A stretch of DNA of 32,695 nt from Mariniphaga sp. Its GTDB lineage: Bacteria > Bacteroidota > Bacteroidia > Bacteroidales > Prolixibacteraceae. The notes beneath the pieces were generated by a model, which worked only from the letters and a program-made list of their open reading frames with translations, was not told the origin of the DNA and ran no database searches. The stretch is from the NCBI GenBank assembly GCA_025355585.1, contig JANXZJ010000060.1, positions 1 through 32,695 on the forward strand, in the 5' to 3' direction. The position numbers and the translations under genes were made by a program. Below, one piece after another: positions 8,119 through 15,586 of the stretch; within the stretch, counting starts at the first letter, position 1, and each line of letters begins with the position of its first letter.

Positions 8119-10281
8119 ATGAAAATCAAAAATAATTGGATATTACTTTTGATGACTATAGTCATGATGGTTATATCTTCTTGTAATTCAAAGATATCCA
8201 ATTCGAATAAAATCGATCGTGAAGCACTCGTCCGCCGGCACACCGTTAAAATCGCTCAATTCGATACACTTGGTTCTCTGACAGTCGGAAACGGGAAGTT
8301 CGCTTTTACAGTGGATGCTACTGGGCTTCAAACCTTTCCCGAACTTTATGAAAATGGTATTTCGCTTGGAACCCAGTCGGAGTGGGGTTGGCACAGTTTT
8401 CCCGACACAGTTGGTTATCGGTATGAAGAAACACTGAAAAATTTTGATTATCACGGGCGTAAAATTCCTTACGATGTTCAGGTGAAGGAGCCAGAAAGAA
8501 GCGCTGGTGCTGTAAATTATTTCCGTCAAAATCCTCACAGACTACACCTTGGGATCATCGGTCTTGAAATAAAAACAGCTGAAGGAAAAGTGATTTCACC
8601 GAAAGATATGACCAATATTCATCAGGAACTTGACCTTTGGGAAGGGGTAATCAGAAGCAGTTTTACAGTGAGTGGCGAAAAAGTAGAAGTCATAACCTGT
8701 TGTAGTCAGGAAAAGGATGTGATTTCGGCGGAGATCTCTTCGGCGCTGATTACTAAAGGTTTATTAAGCGTAAAAATCCGGTTTCCATACCCTTCAGGTG
8801 GTCATGTCGATTCCGGTTGTGACTGGACAAAACCGGAGAAGCATAAAACCAATATTACTGATAGGAGTCAGGGAAGAGCACTGATTGAGCATCAACTGGA
8901 TAGCACAACCTATTTTACTGAAGTCGGATGGAGCGGAACAGCTTCAATGACAATGCCTTCAATGCATGTATTTGAGATTGTTCCAGGGAAAGGGGAGGAT
9001 AAGCTTTCTTTCTCGACGTGCTTTTCGGAATTTGCTCCTTCAAAAACTGAACACGCAAGGTTTAAGGAAATTCAACTGAGCAGCCAGCAGGGATGGAAGA
9101 AATTCTGGGAGAGTGGCGGCGCAGTAGATTTTTCAGGAAGTATCGATCCGCGAGCAAATGAACTTGAAAGGCGTGTTATTTTATCCCAGTATCTTACAAA
9201 AGTTCAGTGTGCTGGCAGTTATCCACCGCAAGAGACAGGGCTCACGAGCAATAGCTGGTATGGCAAACCGCATCTCGAAATGCATTGGTGGCATGGGGTC
9301 CACTTTGCCCTCTGGAACCGGATCGAATTGCTGGAGAAAAGTCTCGACTGGTACAATAAAATAAGCGCCGAAGCAAGAAAAATAGCAGAGAGGCAGGGAT
9401 TCAAAGGAGTTCGCTGGCCCAAAATGGTTGCACATAGTGGTCTCGACAGCCCGTCAAGCGTGGGGTCATTTCTGATCTGGCAGCAACCGCATATCATCTA
9501 TTTTGCTGAATTGTGCTATCGTAACCATCAGGATACAAACACCTTGAAAAAGTATGCTGATCTCGTTTTTGAAACAGCTGATTTTATGAGTTCGTTTGCT
9601 TATTACGATCAGAAGACGGACAGGTATATTCTTGGACCGCCGCTGATTCCGGCGCAAGAGTGTTTCGATCCGAACACGACTTTCAATCCTCCTTTCGAAT
9701 TGGCTTACTGGTATTGGGGCCTTACCACGGCACAAAAATGGAGGAAGCGGCTTGGGCTTGAGCCTAAGAAAGAGTGGGATAATGTGCTGGCGAAACTGCC
9801 TGTCCCGGCAAAATCGGAAGGAATCTATCTTGCTGCCGAAAGTGCTCCTGATTCGTATACGAATCCGCGGTATACTGCGGATCATCCCGCTGTTCTTGGC
9901 GCTTTCGGATATCTGCCTGGTTCTTCGCTTATCGACACTTTAGCGATGAAAAAAACATTTAACTATGTGTGGGAGAACTGGCAATGGAGGAAAACCTGGG
10001 GTTGGGATTTCCCGCTTACAGCAATGACTGCTACACGATTAGGAATGCCCGAAAAGGCGCTGGATGCCCTTTTTATGGATGTTGAAAAAAACACCTATCT
10101 TGTTAATGGTCATAACTATCAGGATAAAAGGCTACGGCTTTATTTACCAGGGAACGGAGGGGTGCTTGCGGCTGTTGCAATGATGTGCGCCGGTTTCGAT
10201 GGGGCTAAAACCGATCTTCCGGGGTTTCCGAAAGACGGAACATGGACAGTCCGTTGGGAAAACCTTTCGAAGATGCCGTAA
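8119..10281 (+). CDS. GH65-like six-hairpin glycosidase lipoprotein
   Basis: This is a 720-residue exported protein whose N-terminus ends in a lipobox (VISSC, Cys22). An N-terminal beta-sandwich (about 35-330; DTLGSLTVGNGKFAFTVDATG) is followed by an (alpha/alpha)6-barrel-like region. The barrel region contains EMHWWHGVHFALWNR (about 385-399), GVRWPKM, QECFDPNTTFNPPFELAYWYWG and a C-terminal LPGNGGVLAAVAMM. This layout recalls GH65 and the protein-glucosylgalactosylhydroxylysine glucosidase branch. The Glu of AQECFDP is a reasonable candidate catalytic acid by position, but that is inference. Substrate is unknown; the neighbours suggest a plant or algal polysaccharide fragment. The gene has its own leader, with a terminator before it. 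Confidence 0.7.
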   Translation: MKIKNNWILLLMTIVMMVISSCNSKISNSNKIDREALVRRHTVKIAQFDTLGSLTVGNGKFAFTVDATGLQTFPELYENGISLGTQSEWGWHSFPDTVGYRYEETLKNFDYHGRKIPYDVQVKEPERSAGAVNYFRQNPHRLHLGIIGLEIKTAEGKVISPKDMTNIHQELDLWEGVIRSSFTVSGEKVEVITCCSQEKDVISAEISSALITKGLLSVKIRFPYPSGGHVDSGCDWTKPEKHKTNITDRSQGRALIEHQLDSTTYFTEVGWSGTASMTMPSMHVFEIVPGKGEDKLSFSTCFSEFAPSKTEHARFKEIQLSSQQGWKKFWESGGAVDFSGSIDPRANELERRVILSQYLTKVQCAGSYPPQETGLTSNSWYGKPHLEMHWWHGVHFALWNRIELLEKSLDWYNKISAEARKIAERQGFKGVRWPKMVAHSGLDSPSSVGSFLIWQQPHIIYFAELCYRNHQDTNTLKKYADLVFETADFMSSFAYYDQKTDRYILGPPLIPAQECFDPNTTFNPPFELAYWYWGLTTAQKWRKRLGLEPKKEWDNVLAKLPVPAKSEGIYLAAESAPDSYTNPRYTADHPAVLGAFGYLPGSSLIDTLAMKKTFNYVWENWQWRKTWGWDFPLTAMTATRLGMPEKALDALFMDVEKNTYLVNGHNYQDKRLRLYLPGNGGVLAAVAMMCAGFDGAKTDLPGFPKDGTWTVRWENLSKMP

Positions 10282-10317
10282 CACAGCGCTAAAGTTAAAA
10301 GCAAATCGTAATTGTGT

Positions 10318-10325
10318 TATATTTG
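10318..10325 (+). promoter_or_regulatory. -7 promoter box of the GH16 gene
   Basis: TATATTTG matches TAnnTTTG perfectly and ends 24 bp before the chosen ATG. The -33 region shows only a weak GTTA. The GH16 gene may therefore be transcribed separately from the glycosidase upstream. Confidence 0.5.
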
Positions 10326-10349
10326 AGATCCGTTAATTACAACCAAACA

Positions 10350-11165
10350 ATGATAAAGATGAAAAGAATCAGATTATTTTCCACTGTTTTGATCATACTC
10401 ATGATCATTAATTTTGTTAATGCACAGGAAGTTGCAACTGAAAGAAACAAGGCTGTTTTACTTTGGGCCGACGAATTTAATGGAACGGGGTTACCAGATC
10501 CATCGAAATGGGGGTATGAGGTTGGATTTGTAAGAAACAACGAGAAGCAATATTATACCCTTGAACGGAAACAGAATGTACATCAGGAGGCTGGTAATTT
10601 GGTGATTGAATCACTGAGGGAGGATTTTCAAGGTGCAAATTATACCTCCGGAAGTATCAATACATTGGATAAGAAATCATTTGAAGGGGATATCCGTGTT
10701 GAAGTGCGAGCAAAACTTCCGCAGGGAAAAGGGATTTGGCCTGCCATCTGGATGATGGGTGCCAATATCAAGCAGGTTGGTTGGCCCAAATGTGGTGAAC
10801 TAGATATCATGGAGTTCGTTGGTCACACGCCAGGTAAAATTTTTGGAACACTTCATTGGTGGGACAGTTCAACTGCCAAGGATGACAAACACTTGAGTAA
10901 AGGGAGTAATTTGATGATTAGCGATTTGCATACTGAATTCCATATTTATTCGCTTGAAAGAAAAGGGAAGACCATTTCGTTATTCATTGATGGAAAAAAT
11001 CTTATGACCTTTGCGGCACCGGCAACTGCTTATGAAAACACCTTCACGGGTCCGCTTTACCTTTTGCTAAACACTGCTGTTGGAGGAAGTTGGGGAGGTG
11101 ATATCGATGATTCAATCTTCCCGCAAAAATATTTAATCGACTATGTGAGAGTTTATAAGATCTGA
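10350..11165 (+). CDS. GH16 endo-beta-glucanase (laminarinase-like), secreted
   Basis: The product is a predicted extracellular or periplasmic endo-acting beta-glucanase, most likely on beta-1,3(1,4)-glucans. The 271 residues begin with a signal peptide (about 1-25, ending VNAQE). The GH16 active-site motif GELDIMEFVG gives Glu150 as nucleophile, Asp152, and Glu155 as acid/base. Substrate-cleft motifs GKGIWPAIWMMG and WADEFNG are also present. ATG at 10350 was chosen because it follows a good -7 box; an upstream alternative start at 10314 would precede that box. ATG at 10359 is also possible. A galactanase or xyloglucanase specificity cannot be excluded. Confidence 0.88.
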   Translation: MIKMKRIRLFSTVLIILMIINFVNAQEVATERNKAVLLWADEFNGTGLPDPSKWGYEVGFVRNNEKQYYTLERKQNVHQEAGNLVIESLREDFQGANYTSGSINTLDKKSFEGDIRVEVRAKLPQGKGIWPAIWMMGANIKQVGWPKCGELDIMEFVGHTPGKIFGTLHWWDSSTAKDDKHLSKGSNLMISDLHTEFHIYSLERKGKTISLFIDGKNLMTFAAPATAYENTFTGPLYLLLNTAVGGSWGGDIDDSIFPQKYLIDYVRVYKI

Positions 11166-11265
11166 CATCATATAAAGGAGGAATGGTGGAATTTTACGAT
11201 TATTGATTTTTCATCAAATTTGTAATTTGATACTTGTTGTAACTTGAATTTAATTCATCTAATTT

Positions 11266-11481
11266 ATGCAAACAATTAATATCACTGCTTATACGGAAGA
11301 TCCTACTCAAATAGAGGCTATTAAGTCCGTTTTGAAGGCACTTAAGATTAAATTTGAGATTTCTAAAGGAAAACCTTATAATCCTGAGTTTGTTGCAAAA
11401 ATAAATCAAAGCAGACAAGATTATAAAGATGGGAAAGGTACTGTTGTTACACCTAAAGAACTCAATGATTTATGGGAATAG
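11266..11481 (+). CDS. DUF2683-like antitoxin of a YoeB system
   Basis: This is a 71-residue protein. An N-terminal half with a beta-strand and helix (INITAYTEDPTQIEAIKSVLKALKIKFEIS) is followed by a C-terminal tail with a toxin-wrapping look (NPEFVAKINQSRQDYKDGKG…LNDLW). It should neutralise the toxin encoded directly downstream and repress the operon, as such antitoxins usually do. Its stop overlaps the toxin start by 10 bp (11472-11481), implying translational coupling. The N-terminus differs from the Phd/YefM antitoxin that partners E. coli YoeB, but small DUF2683-type partners are common in Bacteroidota. Confidence 0.8.
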   Translation: MQTINITAYTEDPTQIEAIKSVLKALKIKFEISKGKPYNPEFVAKINQSRQDYKDGKGTVVTPKELNDLWE

Positions 11482-11729
11482 TCTTTTTGCCTCATGCTAA
11501 AGATGATTTAAACTTTTGGGTGAGAACTGGCAATAAAACTATTCTTAAAAGAATTAGTCGACTAATTGAAGCAATCACTCATAACCCATACGAAGGAATT
11601 GGAAATCCAGAACCATTAAAATACGATCTTTCAGGTACCTGGTCACGTCGAATAAATTTGGAACGTCGTTTAGTCTGCGGAATAGTAGATGATAAACTAT
11701 TAGTTTATTCGCTAAAAGGTCATTATTGA
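11472..11729 (+). CDS. yoeB: Txe/YoeB-family mRNA interferase toxin
   Basis: YoeB-type toxins bind the ribosome and cut mRNA at the A site. The 85 residues align along their length with E. coli YoeB. Conserved NPEPLKYDLSGTWSRRI and ERRLV segments are present, and the C-terminus is GHY. The catalytic residues Glu47, Arg66, His84 and Tyr85 are all kept, shifted by one relative to E. coli, so the toxin looks intact. It overlaps the antitoxin gene by 10 bp and is followed by a strong terminator. The module sits between the glycan cluster and unrelated minus-strand genes and may have arrived by transfer. Confidence 0.92.
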   Translation: MGIVFLPHAKDDLNFWVRTGNKTILKRISRLIEAITHNPYEGIGNPEPLKYDLSGTWSRRINLERRLVCGIVDDKLLVYSLKGHY

Positions 11730-11741
11730 ATATGTTACAAA

Positions 11742-11776
11742 AAAAGAGCTAAGATATAATTTACCTTGGCTCTTTT
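11742..11776. terminator. Intrinsic terminator after the toxin gene
   Basis: A 12-bp stem (AAAAGAGCTAAG / CTTGGCTCTTTT, one T-G wobble, 11-nt loop) is flanked by A-rich and T-rich arms, 12 bp after the yoeB stop. The symmetry means it could stop transcription from both sides. Confidence 0.8.
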
Positions 11777-11800
11777 ATTTTGAATCTCTATGGGTTAATT

Positions 11801-11868
11801 CCCCGCCGCTCGCGGCGAAATAGAAAATAAAAAAATCCATCAAGATACCCCGTCCGCTTGCGGCGGGG
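11801..11868. repeat. Pair of GC-rich hairpin repeats
   Basis: Two related hairpins occur in an AT-rich stretch: CCCCGCCGCTCGCGGCG (11801-11817) and CCCCGTCCGCTTGCGGCGGGG (11848-11868). Their GC content stands far above the surroundings. They look like REP-like dispersed repeats, although copies elsewhere in the genome cannot be seen here. They lie between the toxin gene and the convergent lectin-like gene. Confidence 0.55.
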
Positions 11869-11922
11869 AGATTCATTTTTACAAACAAGTTAGAGTGCTG
11901 CAAGTCTTACTTAATCAATGAT

Positions 11923-12606
11923 TTACTGGTTCATTTGTAAATTACGGAACTTTGCAACCGTAGTTGCCCCTTTGATATGAGCAGTTGCAGCCATTCCCAA
12001 ATAGATTTTTTTCGGCAACTCCATTGTAAATTTAGCATACTGTACCCAATTGATGCCATCAGGACTTGTGTAGGCTGAAAACACCGAATCTTTTCTTTTC
12101 AATCGCATCCAGACATTGGGATAATTTGCGGGAAAGGCTGCCTGAGCAACCGTATCTGTGAGTGACGGATAGATAGCTTTGCTTTCTTTGCCCTTCTCAA
12201 AGCGATATTGAAACTCGTAACCTCCCCGGTTATTGTTTCTTTTGTCGTTCCCCGGAAAAGCCAAAAACATTACATTGCGCGATCCGGATGTGAGATTCTC
12301 GCGTGCCATCAATCCGGCTTTGGTATATAAATGAGATCTTTCCAATGATTCGAGCCGCGCCACGAAATCGAAATCTCCCTCAATTTGTTTGTAAACAAAG
12401 TGGAATTGGTCTGCATTCATCCAGATATCTTCACCTCCTGCCTTGATATCAACTCCTTCAGGTACAATTTGTGCATCTCCTTTAACTGCAGGTTTTCCAA
12501 TGTCCTGTGCTTTAAAATTCGCCTGTGGCTGAGCCTGGGTTTCTGCTCCCCAAAAGAATGTGAGTAAAAGGAATATCTGTAATGATTTATAAATCAGATA
12601 ATTCAT
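11923..12606 (-). CDS. Secreted concanavalin-A-like (DUF1349-type) protein
   Basis: This is a 227-residue exported protein with a signal peptide (about 1-26, ending AETQAQ). The remainder (GGEDIWMNADQFHFVYKQIEGDFDFVARL…LYTKAGLMARENL…WMRLKRKDSVFSAYTSPDGINW) is a beta-sandwich of the DUF1349/lectin-like type. Such domains are often found in regulators of trehalose/glycan use or as carbohydrate-binding modules. No catalytic residues can be pointed to. A perfect -7 box (12642-12649, minus strand) precedes it, so it may be expressed alone even though it follows the Bfd-like gene by 61 bp. Function is unknown; carbohydrate binding is plausible. Confidence 0.7.
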   Translation of the reverse strand: MNYLIYKSLQIFLLLTFFWGAETQAQPQANFKAQDIGKPAVKGDAQIVPEGVDIKAGGEDIWMNADQFHFVYKQIEGDFDFVARLESLERSHLYTKAGLMARENLTSGSRNVMFLAFPGNDKRNNNRGGYEFQYRFEKGKESKAIYPSLTDTVAQAAFPANYPNVWMRLKRKDSVFSAYTSPDGINWVQYAKFTMELPKKIYLGMAATAHIKGATTVAKFRNLQMNQ

Positions 12607-12641
12607 AAGGTGTGGTGTGTTTATTGTGAGTTTGAAACATA

Positions 12642-12649
12642 CAAATATA
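12642..12649 (-). promoter_or_regulatory. -7 promoter box of the lectin-like gene
   Basis: On the minus strand this reads TATATTTG, a perfect TAnnTTTG, 35 bp before the ATG at 12606. No convincing -33 TTG is seen. The box lies just beyond the stop codon of the Bfd-like gene. Confidence 0.45.
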
Positions 12650-12667
12650 ATGAATGATTCGCTCTTT

Positions 12668-12883
12668 CTACTTAAAAATTATTCTGAGTTGAGGATCCTT
12701 CAGCGTCTCAGTCTTATACATTTCAACGATGGCATCAATCTCCCTGACACAACGGCCGCAACCAGTACCGGCAGTTGTAAATTTCTGAATTTCAGAAGTT
12801 GTGAGGGCGCCGGCACGCAATTTCTTTTTAATCTCGAGTGCAGTGACATGATTACAAAGACAGACCAATCGCTTTTGATTCAT
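12668..12883 (-). CDS. Bfd-like [2Fe-2S]-binding protein
   Basis: This small 71-residue protein has four cysteines spaced C-x-C-x31-C-x2-C (Cys8, Cys10, Cys42, Cys45). That is the pattern of the bacterioferritin-associated ferredoxin fold, also found as a domain in nitrite reductases and NifU. In Bfd the cluster passes electrons to bacterioferritin to release stored iron. No bacterioferritin or reductase gene is in the window, so the partner is unknown. It starts 28 bp after the metallophosphoesterase stop, which suggests co-transcription. Overlapping plus-strand frames here do not resemble proteins. Confidence 0.82.
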   Translation of the reverse strand: MNQKRLVCLCNHVTALEIKKKLRAGALTTSEIQKFTTAGTGCGRCVREIDAIVEMYKTETLKDPQLRIIFK

Positions 12884-12911
12884 TCGAACTTAATTGTCAA
12901 ATTTAGTAGAC

Positions 12912-14072
12912 TTATAATGTAGGTTCATCGAATTTAAGATTGAAAACGACCACTTCAGGCGTATTACCCAATCGAACAGGAGGTCCCCACGAGCCAAACC
13001 CGGAAGAAACGTAGAAATTGGTGTCTCCTTTCTTAAGGAACCCCCAACTGAGTTCGTATACTGCTTTGGTAATGTAATTTAAAGGCCATAGCTGACCATG
13101 ATGTGTATGTCCCGATAGGTGTAAATCAACACCTTCTGCGACTGCTTCATCCAGGTTAAAAGGTTGATGGTTCATCACGATTACAGGAAAGCTTTTGTCA
13201 AGACCGTTCATAAGTTCTTTAAGTGTCTTTCTTCCGGTTTCTTCTCCCATCCTGCGATTGTCGCGGTCATCGCGTCCTATCAACTGAACTCCATTAGGCA
13301 AAATCAGTGTTTTGTCACGTAAGATATTGATGTTGATGCTTTCCAGGTATGGCAATGTTTTTTGTATTCCTCCAATGTATTCATGGTTCCCGGGAATTGC
13401 ATAAACGCCCATTGGGGTTCTTATCTCCTGAAAGTGCCTTCCCAGATTTTTACGAAGTGCCGATGCCACATCACCGTCAACCAGATCACCGCACAGAAGC
13501 ACCAAATCCGGTTTTTGCTTTTTGATGATGCTTACAAGCCGTTCTTCGCGGTTCTCTCCGATTAAAGCACCAAGATGGATGTCTGAAGCTATTAAAACCT
13601 TCATCTCGCGATTCCCCTTGATTTGTTTATGGATGTTCAGCGATATCTCTCTGACGCGCGTATTCAAGGCATTGATGTGTCCAACCAGAACGACCAACGA
13701 GACAAAAGCAACTGTAAATAAGCCGATTCTGAATCGCAGCGTTTGGGTCATCTCCGGAAGGAAATGAAAAAAGTGGTTGAACAGACGAATAACATCAATT
13801 AAAAGAATGGCGAGTGAGAAGTAGAGCATAAAGGCAAGCCAAAAGGCTCCGATGCGATAAATCCATTCACTCGCCAGTGAAGAGTGGGTATGCTCGAGAA
13901 TTTCGCCTACAATAAAACATGAAACGATTAGCCAAAATGCTGCTATATAGCTTTTACGCCAGGCAGGTGATAACGAAAATGCTTGCAAACCCCTGGAATA
14001 AATAAGAAAATTAATGGAAAAATAGATCAGCAAAACTGTTCCGAAGAAAATCAAAAATGATGTGGTGCGCAT
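12912..14072 (-). CDS. Membrane-bound metallophosphoesterase (YkuE/YaeI type)
   Basis: The product is a two-metal phosphoesterase with an N-terminal membrane domain. The first 145 or so residues hold about four hydrophobic helices. The calcineurin-like domain follows, with SDIHLG, GDLVDGD, GNHEY, NHQPF and SGHTHHGQ, which cover the metal-binding and catalytic positions. YkuE/YaeI relatives act on lipids or UDP-sugar lipids at the membrane; the substrate here is unknown. I start at ATG 14072 (386 residues). The longer TTG start at 14093 would fall inside the -7 box TATTTTTG (14091-14098), so it is unlikely. Confidence 0.88.
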   Translation of the reverse strand: MRTTSFLIFFGTVLLIYFSINFLIYSRGLQAFSLSPAWRKSYIAAFWLIVSCFIVGEILEHTHSSLASEWIYRIGAFWLAFMLYFSLAILLIDVIRLFNHFFHFLPEMTQTLRFRIGLFTVAFVSLVVLVGHINALNTRVREISLNIHKQIKGNREMKVLIASDIHLGALIGENREERLVSIIKKQKPDLVLLCGDLVDGDVASALRKNLGRHFQEIRTPMGVYAIPGNHEYIGGIQKTLPYLESININILRDKTLILPNGVQLIGRDDRDNRRMGEETGRKTLKELMNGLDKSFPVIVMNHQPFNLDEAVAEGVDLHLSGHTHHGQLWPLNYITKAVYELSWGFLKKGDTNFYVSSGFGSWGPPVRLGNTPEVVVFNLKFDEPTL

Positions 14073-14090
14073 ATATGAAGATATTTTATT

Positions 14091-14098
14091 CAAAAATA
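14091..14098 (-). promoter_or_regulatory. -7 promoter box of the metallophosphoesterase gene
   Basis: The minus strand reads TATTTTTG, a perfect TAnnTTTG, 18 bp before ATG 14072. It supports that start over the upstream TTG. The -33 region is not recognisable. Confidence 0.45.
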
Positions 14099-14185
14099 GA
14101 CTTTATTAAAAGAATAAGATCAGACTCAATTGACAATAGTTGACCCAACTTTGTTCAGGAGCCGGAAACAATCGATTCATTTTTT

Positions 14186-14193
14186 TATCTTTG
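14186..14193 (+). promoter_or_regulatory. -7 promoter box of the DUF6452 gene
   Basis: TATCTTTG matches TAnnTTTG and ends 23 bp before the ATG at 14217. Near-palindromic CAATCGATTC lies about 8 bp upstream, at 14169-14178. A clear -33 TTG at normal distance was not found. Confidence 0.5.
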
Positions 14194-14216
14194 TAAATTA
14201 ACAAATTAATCTTTTC

Positions 14217-14705
14217 ATGAGATTTTATCTGTTCACAATTTTGCTTGCCATTTTTACTTTGGTATCCTGCAGCAACGGAAACGGTTGCTACGAATCGGTC
14301 GATACTTTAATGGTTACATCCTTTTCAATTGATAGTTTAAAGCAAATTAAGACATTGATAATTTATGGGGCTGGTCGTAAAGGCTTGGGCGATACACTTG
14401 TAAATGTCAAGGATTCAACCTTGACTAAAAGGTACAATCTGCCGCTTTCACTGTCTGCTGATTCGACAGGCTTGGTAATGGAAGCAAATGGAAAAAAAGA
14501 CACCCTTTATATCAGACATTCCATGATAATGGGCTTTGTTTCAGAAAGCTGCGGATTTGCACCTTATTATGTCATTTCAGGTCTAAGGTACACACGTGGT
14601 ATTGATTCGGTAAAGATCTCCGACTCAAAGGTTAATCCACAATCAATAGAGAAAAAAACGAATGATCAAAATATTAGCATCTACTTTAATTCTGCTGTTC
14701 ATTAG
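14217..14705 (+). CDS. DUF6452-family lipoprotein
   Basis: This is a 162-residue predicted lipoprotein: MRFYLFTILLAIFTLVSC forms a signal with lipid-anchored Cys18. The mature part starts SNGNGCYES and is rich in beta strands (TLMVTSFSIDSLKQIKTLIIYGAG; FVSESCGFAPYYVISGLRYTR), with two further cysteines. This gene type is found next to a DUF6048 gene across Bacteroidota. The 44-bp overlap with that gene here implies coupled translation. The function of the family is not known; the pairing with a barrel-like protein suggests a cell-envelope role. Confidence 0.75.
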   Translation: MRFYLFTILLAIFTLVSCSNGNGCYESVDTLMVTSFSIDSLKQIKTLIIYGAGRKGLGDTLVNVKDSTLTKRYNLPLSLSADSTGLVMEANGKKDTLYIRHSMIMGFVSESCGFAPYYVISGLRYTRGIDSVKISDSKVNPQSIEKKTNDQNISIYFNSAVH

Positions 14706-15429
14706 TACCCATCAAGGTTTTTCGCAGAAGAAAGCCGAAGTTTGGCGTTACGAAGGACCTCGTGTGGGGATTGATCTCTCGCGGTTTCTGGTTCCGTATT
14801 TGCAATCGGCAAAGCGAAATGGATGGGAGATTCAGGCAGATGTGCCATACAAAGGCAACTGGTTTCCTACATTTGAGCTTGGAATGCAATGGTTTGATGA
14901 TCAACGTGATGGCTTTCATTACAAGAACAATGGTACCTATGCCAGATTGGGTGTTGATATGAATATTGTAAAATTCGAATCGATGAAAGACCACGATCTG
15001 TTATTTATCGGGGCACGATATGGCTATTCGCTCTTCAACCAGCAAACAGATGGTATTGGTTATACAAATTACTGGGGAACAATTACTTCTTCGGTTCCTC
15101 TTCGGACAATGAATGCCCATTGGGGAGAGTTGGTTTTTGGGATGAAAGGGGAACTTTTCAGCAATTTTTTTCTGGGATGGACGCTAAGGGCCAAGTTCCC
15201 GTTATCAGTATCAAATGATCCAAATATTAAACCTTATATTATTCCAGGACTGGGTAAGACTTCAACTGATGTTCCTTTTGATTTTACTTTTGGGGTCTAT
15301 TATCGCTTCCCGATATTCCGGACCAAAAAATTGCCGAAACCGATCAAGGTAGGTGGCAACACGCACCCCGAAAAGAGTAATGAATATGATCCTAACAACC
15401 AGGGATCTTCGGGCAGAGGCCAATATTAA
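14662..15429 (+). CDS. DUF6048-family outer-membrane barrel-like protein
   Basis: This 255-residue exported protein has a signal peptide (about 1-21, ending GFSQ). The body has alternating aromatic strands: WRYEGPRVGIDLSRFLVPYL, GNWFPTFELGMQWF, FIGARYGYSLF, NAHWGELVFGMKGELF, FTFGVYYRFPIF. That pattern is typical of an outer-membrane beta barrel. A proline/asparagine-rich tail (about 230-255) looks disordered. It overlaps the DUF6452 lipoprotein gene, and the two probably form one envelope unit. No terminator with a U-run follows, only the short palindrome TTAAAGTTtcAACTTTAA across the stop codon. Confidence 0.75.
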   Translation: MIKILASTLILLFISTHQGFSQKKAEVWRYEGPRVGIDLSRFLVPYLQSAKRNGWEIQADVPYKGNWFPTFELGMQWFDDQRDGFHYKNNGTYARLGVDMNIVKFESMKDHDLLFIGARYGYSLFNQQTDGIGYTNYWGTITSSVPLRTMNAHWGELVFGMKGELFSNFFLGWTLRAKFPLSVSNDPNIKPYIIPGLGKTSTDVPFDFTFGVYYRFPIFRTKKLPKPIKVGGNTHPEKSNEYDPNNQGSSGRGQY

Positions 15430-15586
15430 AGTTTCAACTTTAAGCCACAGAAAAAAGGTAATGATTTGTCTGCACCTTATTGTTAAGTCATAATATGCTT
15501 AAGATGGTTTTGATTTGGAGATGTCTGACTTTTGAAAGAAAAACCTTATCCGAAGCCTGTTCATGGCTATCCTTTTCTTTAAAAAA

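Noticed and set aside
9466-9885. Minus-strand open frame of 139 codons inside the GH65-like gene
   Set aside because: It is an antisense shadow with low-complexity Arg/Ile repeats and no start context; the plus-strand protein is clearly real.
11801-11868. CRISPR-like array
   Set aside because: There are only two non-identical GC-rich hairpins and no regular spacers or cas genes.
12617-12922. Plus-strand open frame of 101 codons opposite the Bfd-like gene
   Set aside because: The minus strand carries the conserved four-cysteine pattern; the plus-strand product resembles nothing.
15426-15443. Terminator at the end of the DUF6048 gene
   Set aside because: The TTAAAGTT/AACTTTAA palindrome has almost no loop and no following T-run, so it is not a convincing intrinsic terminator.
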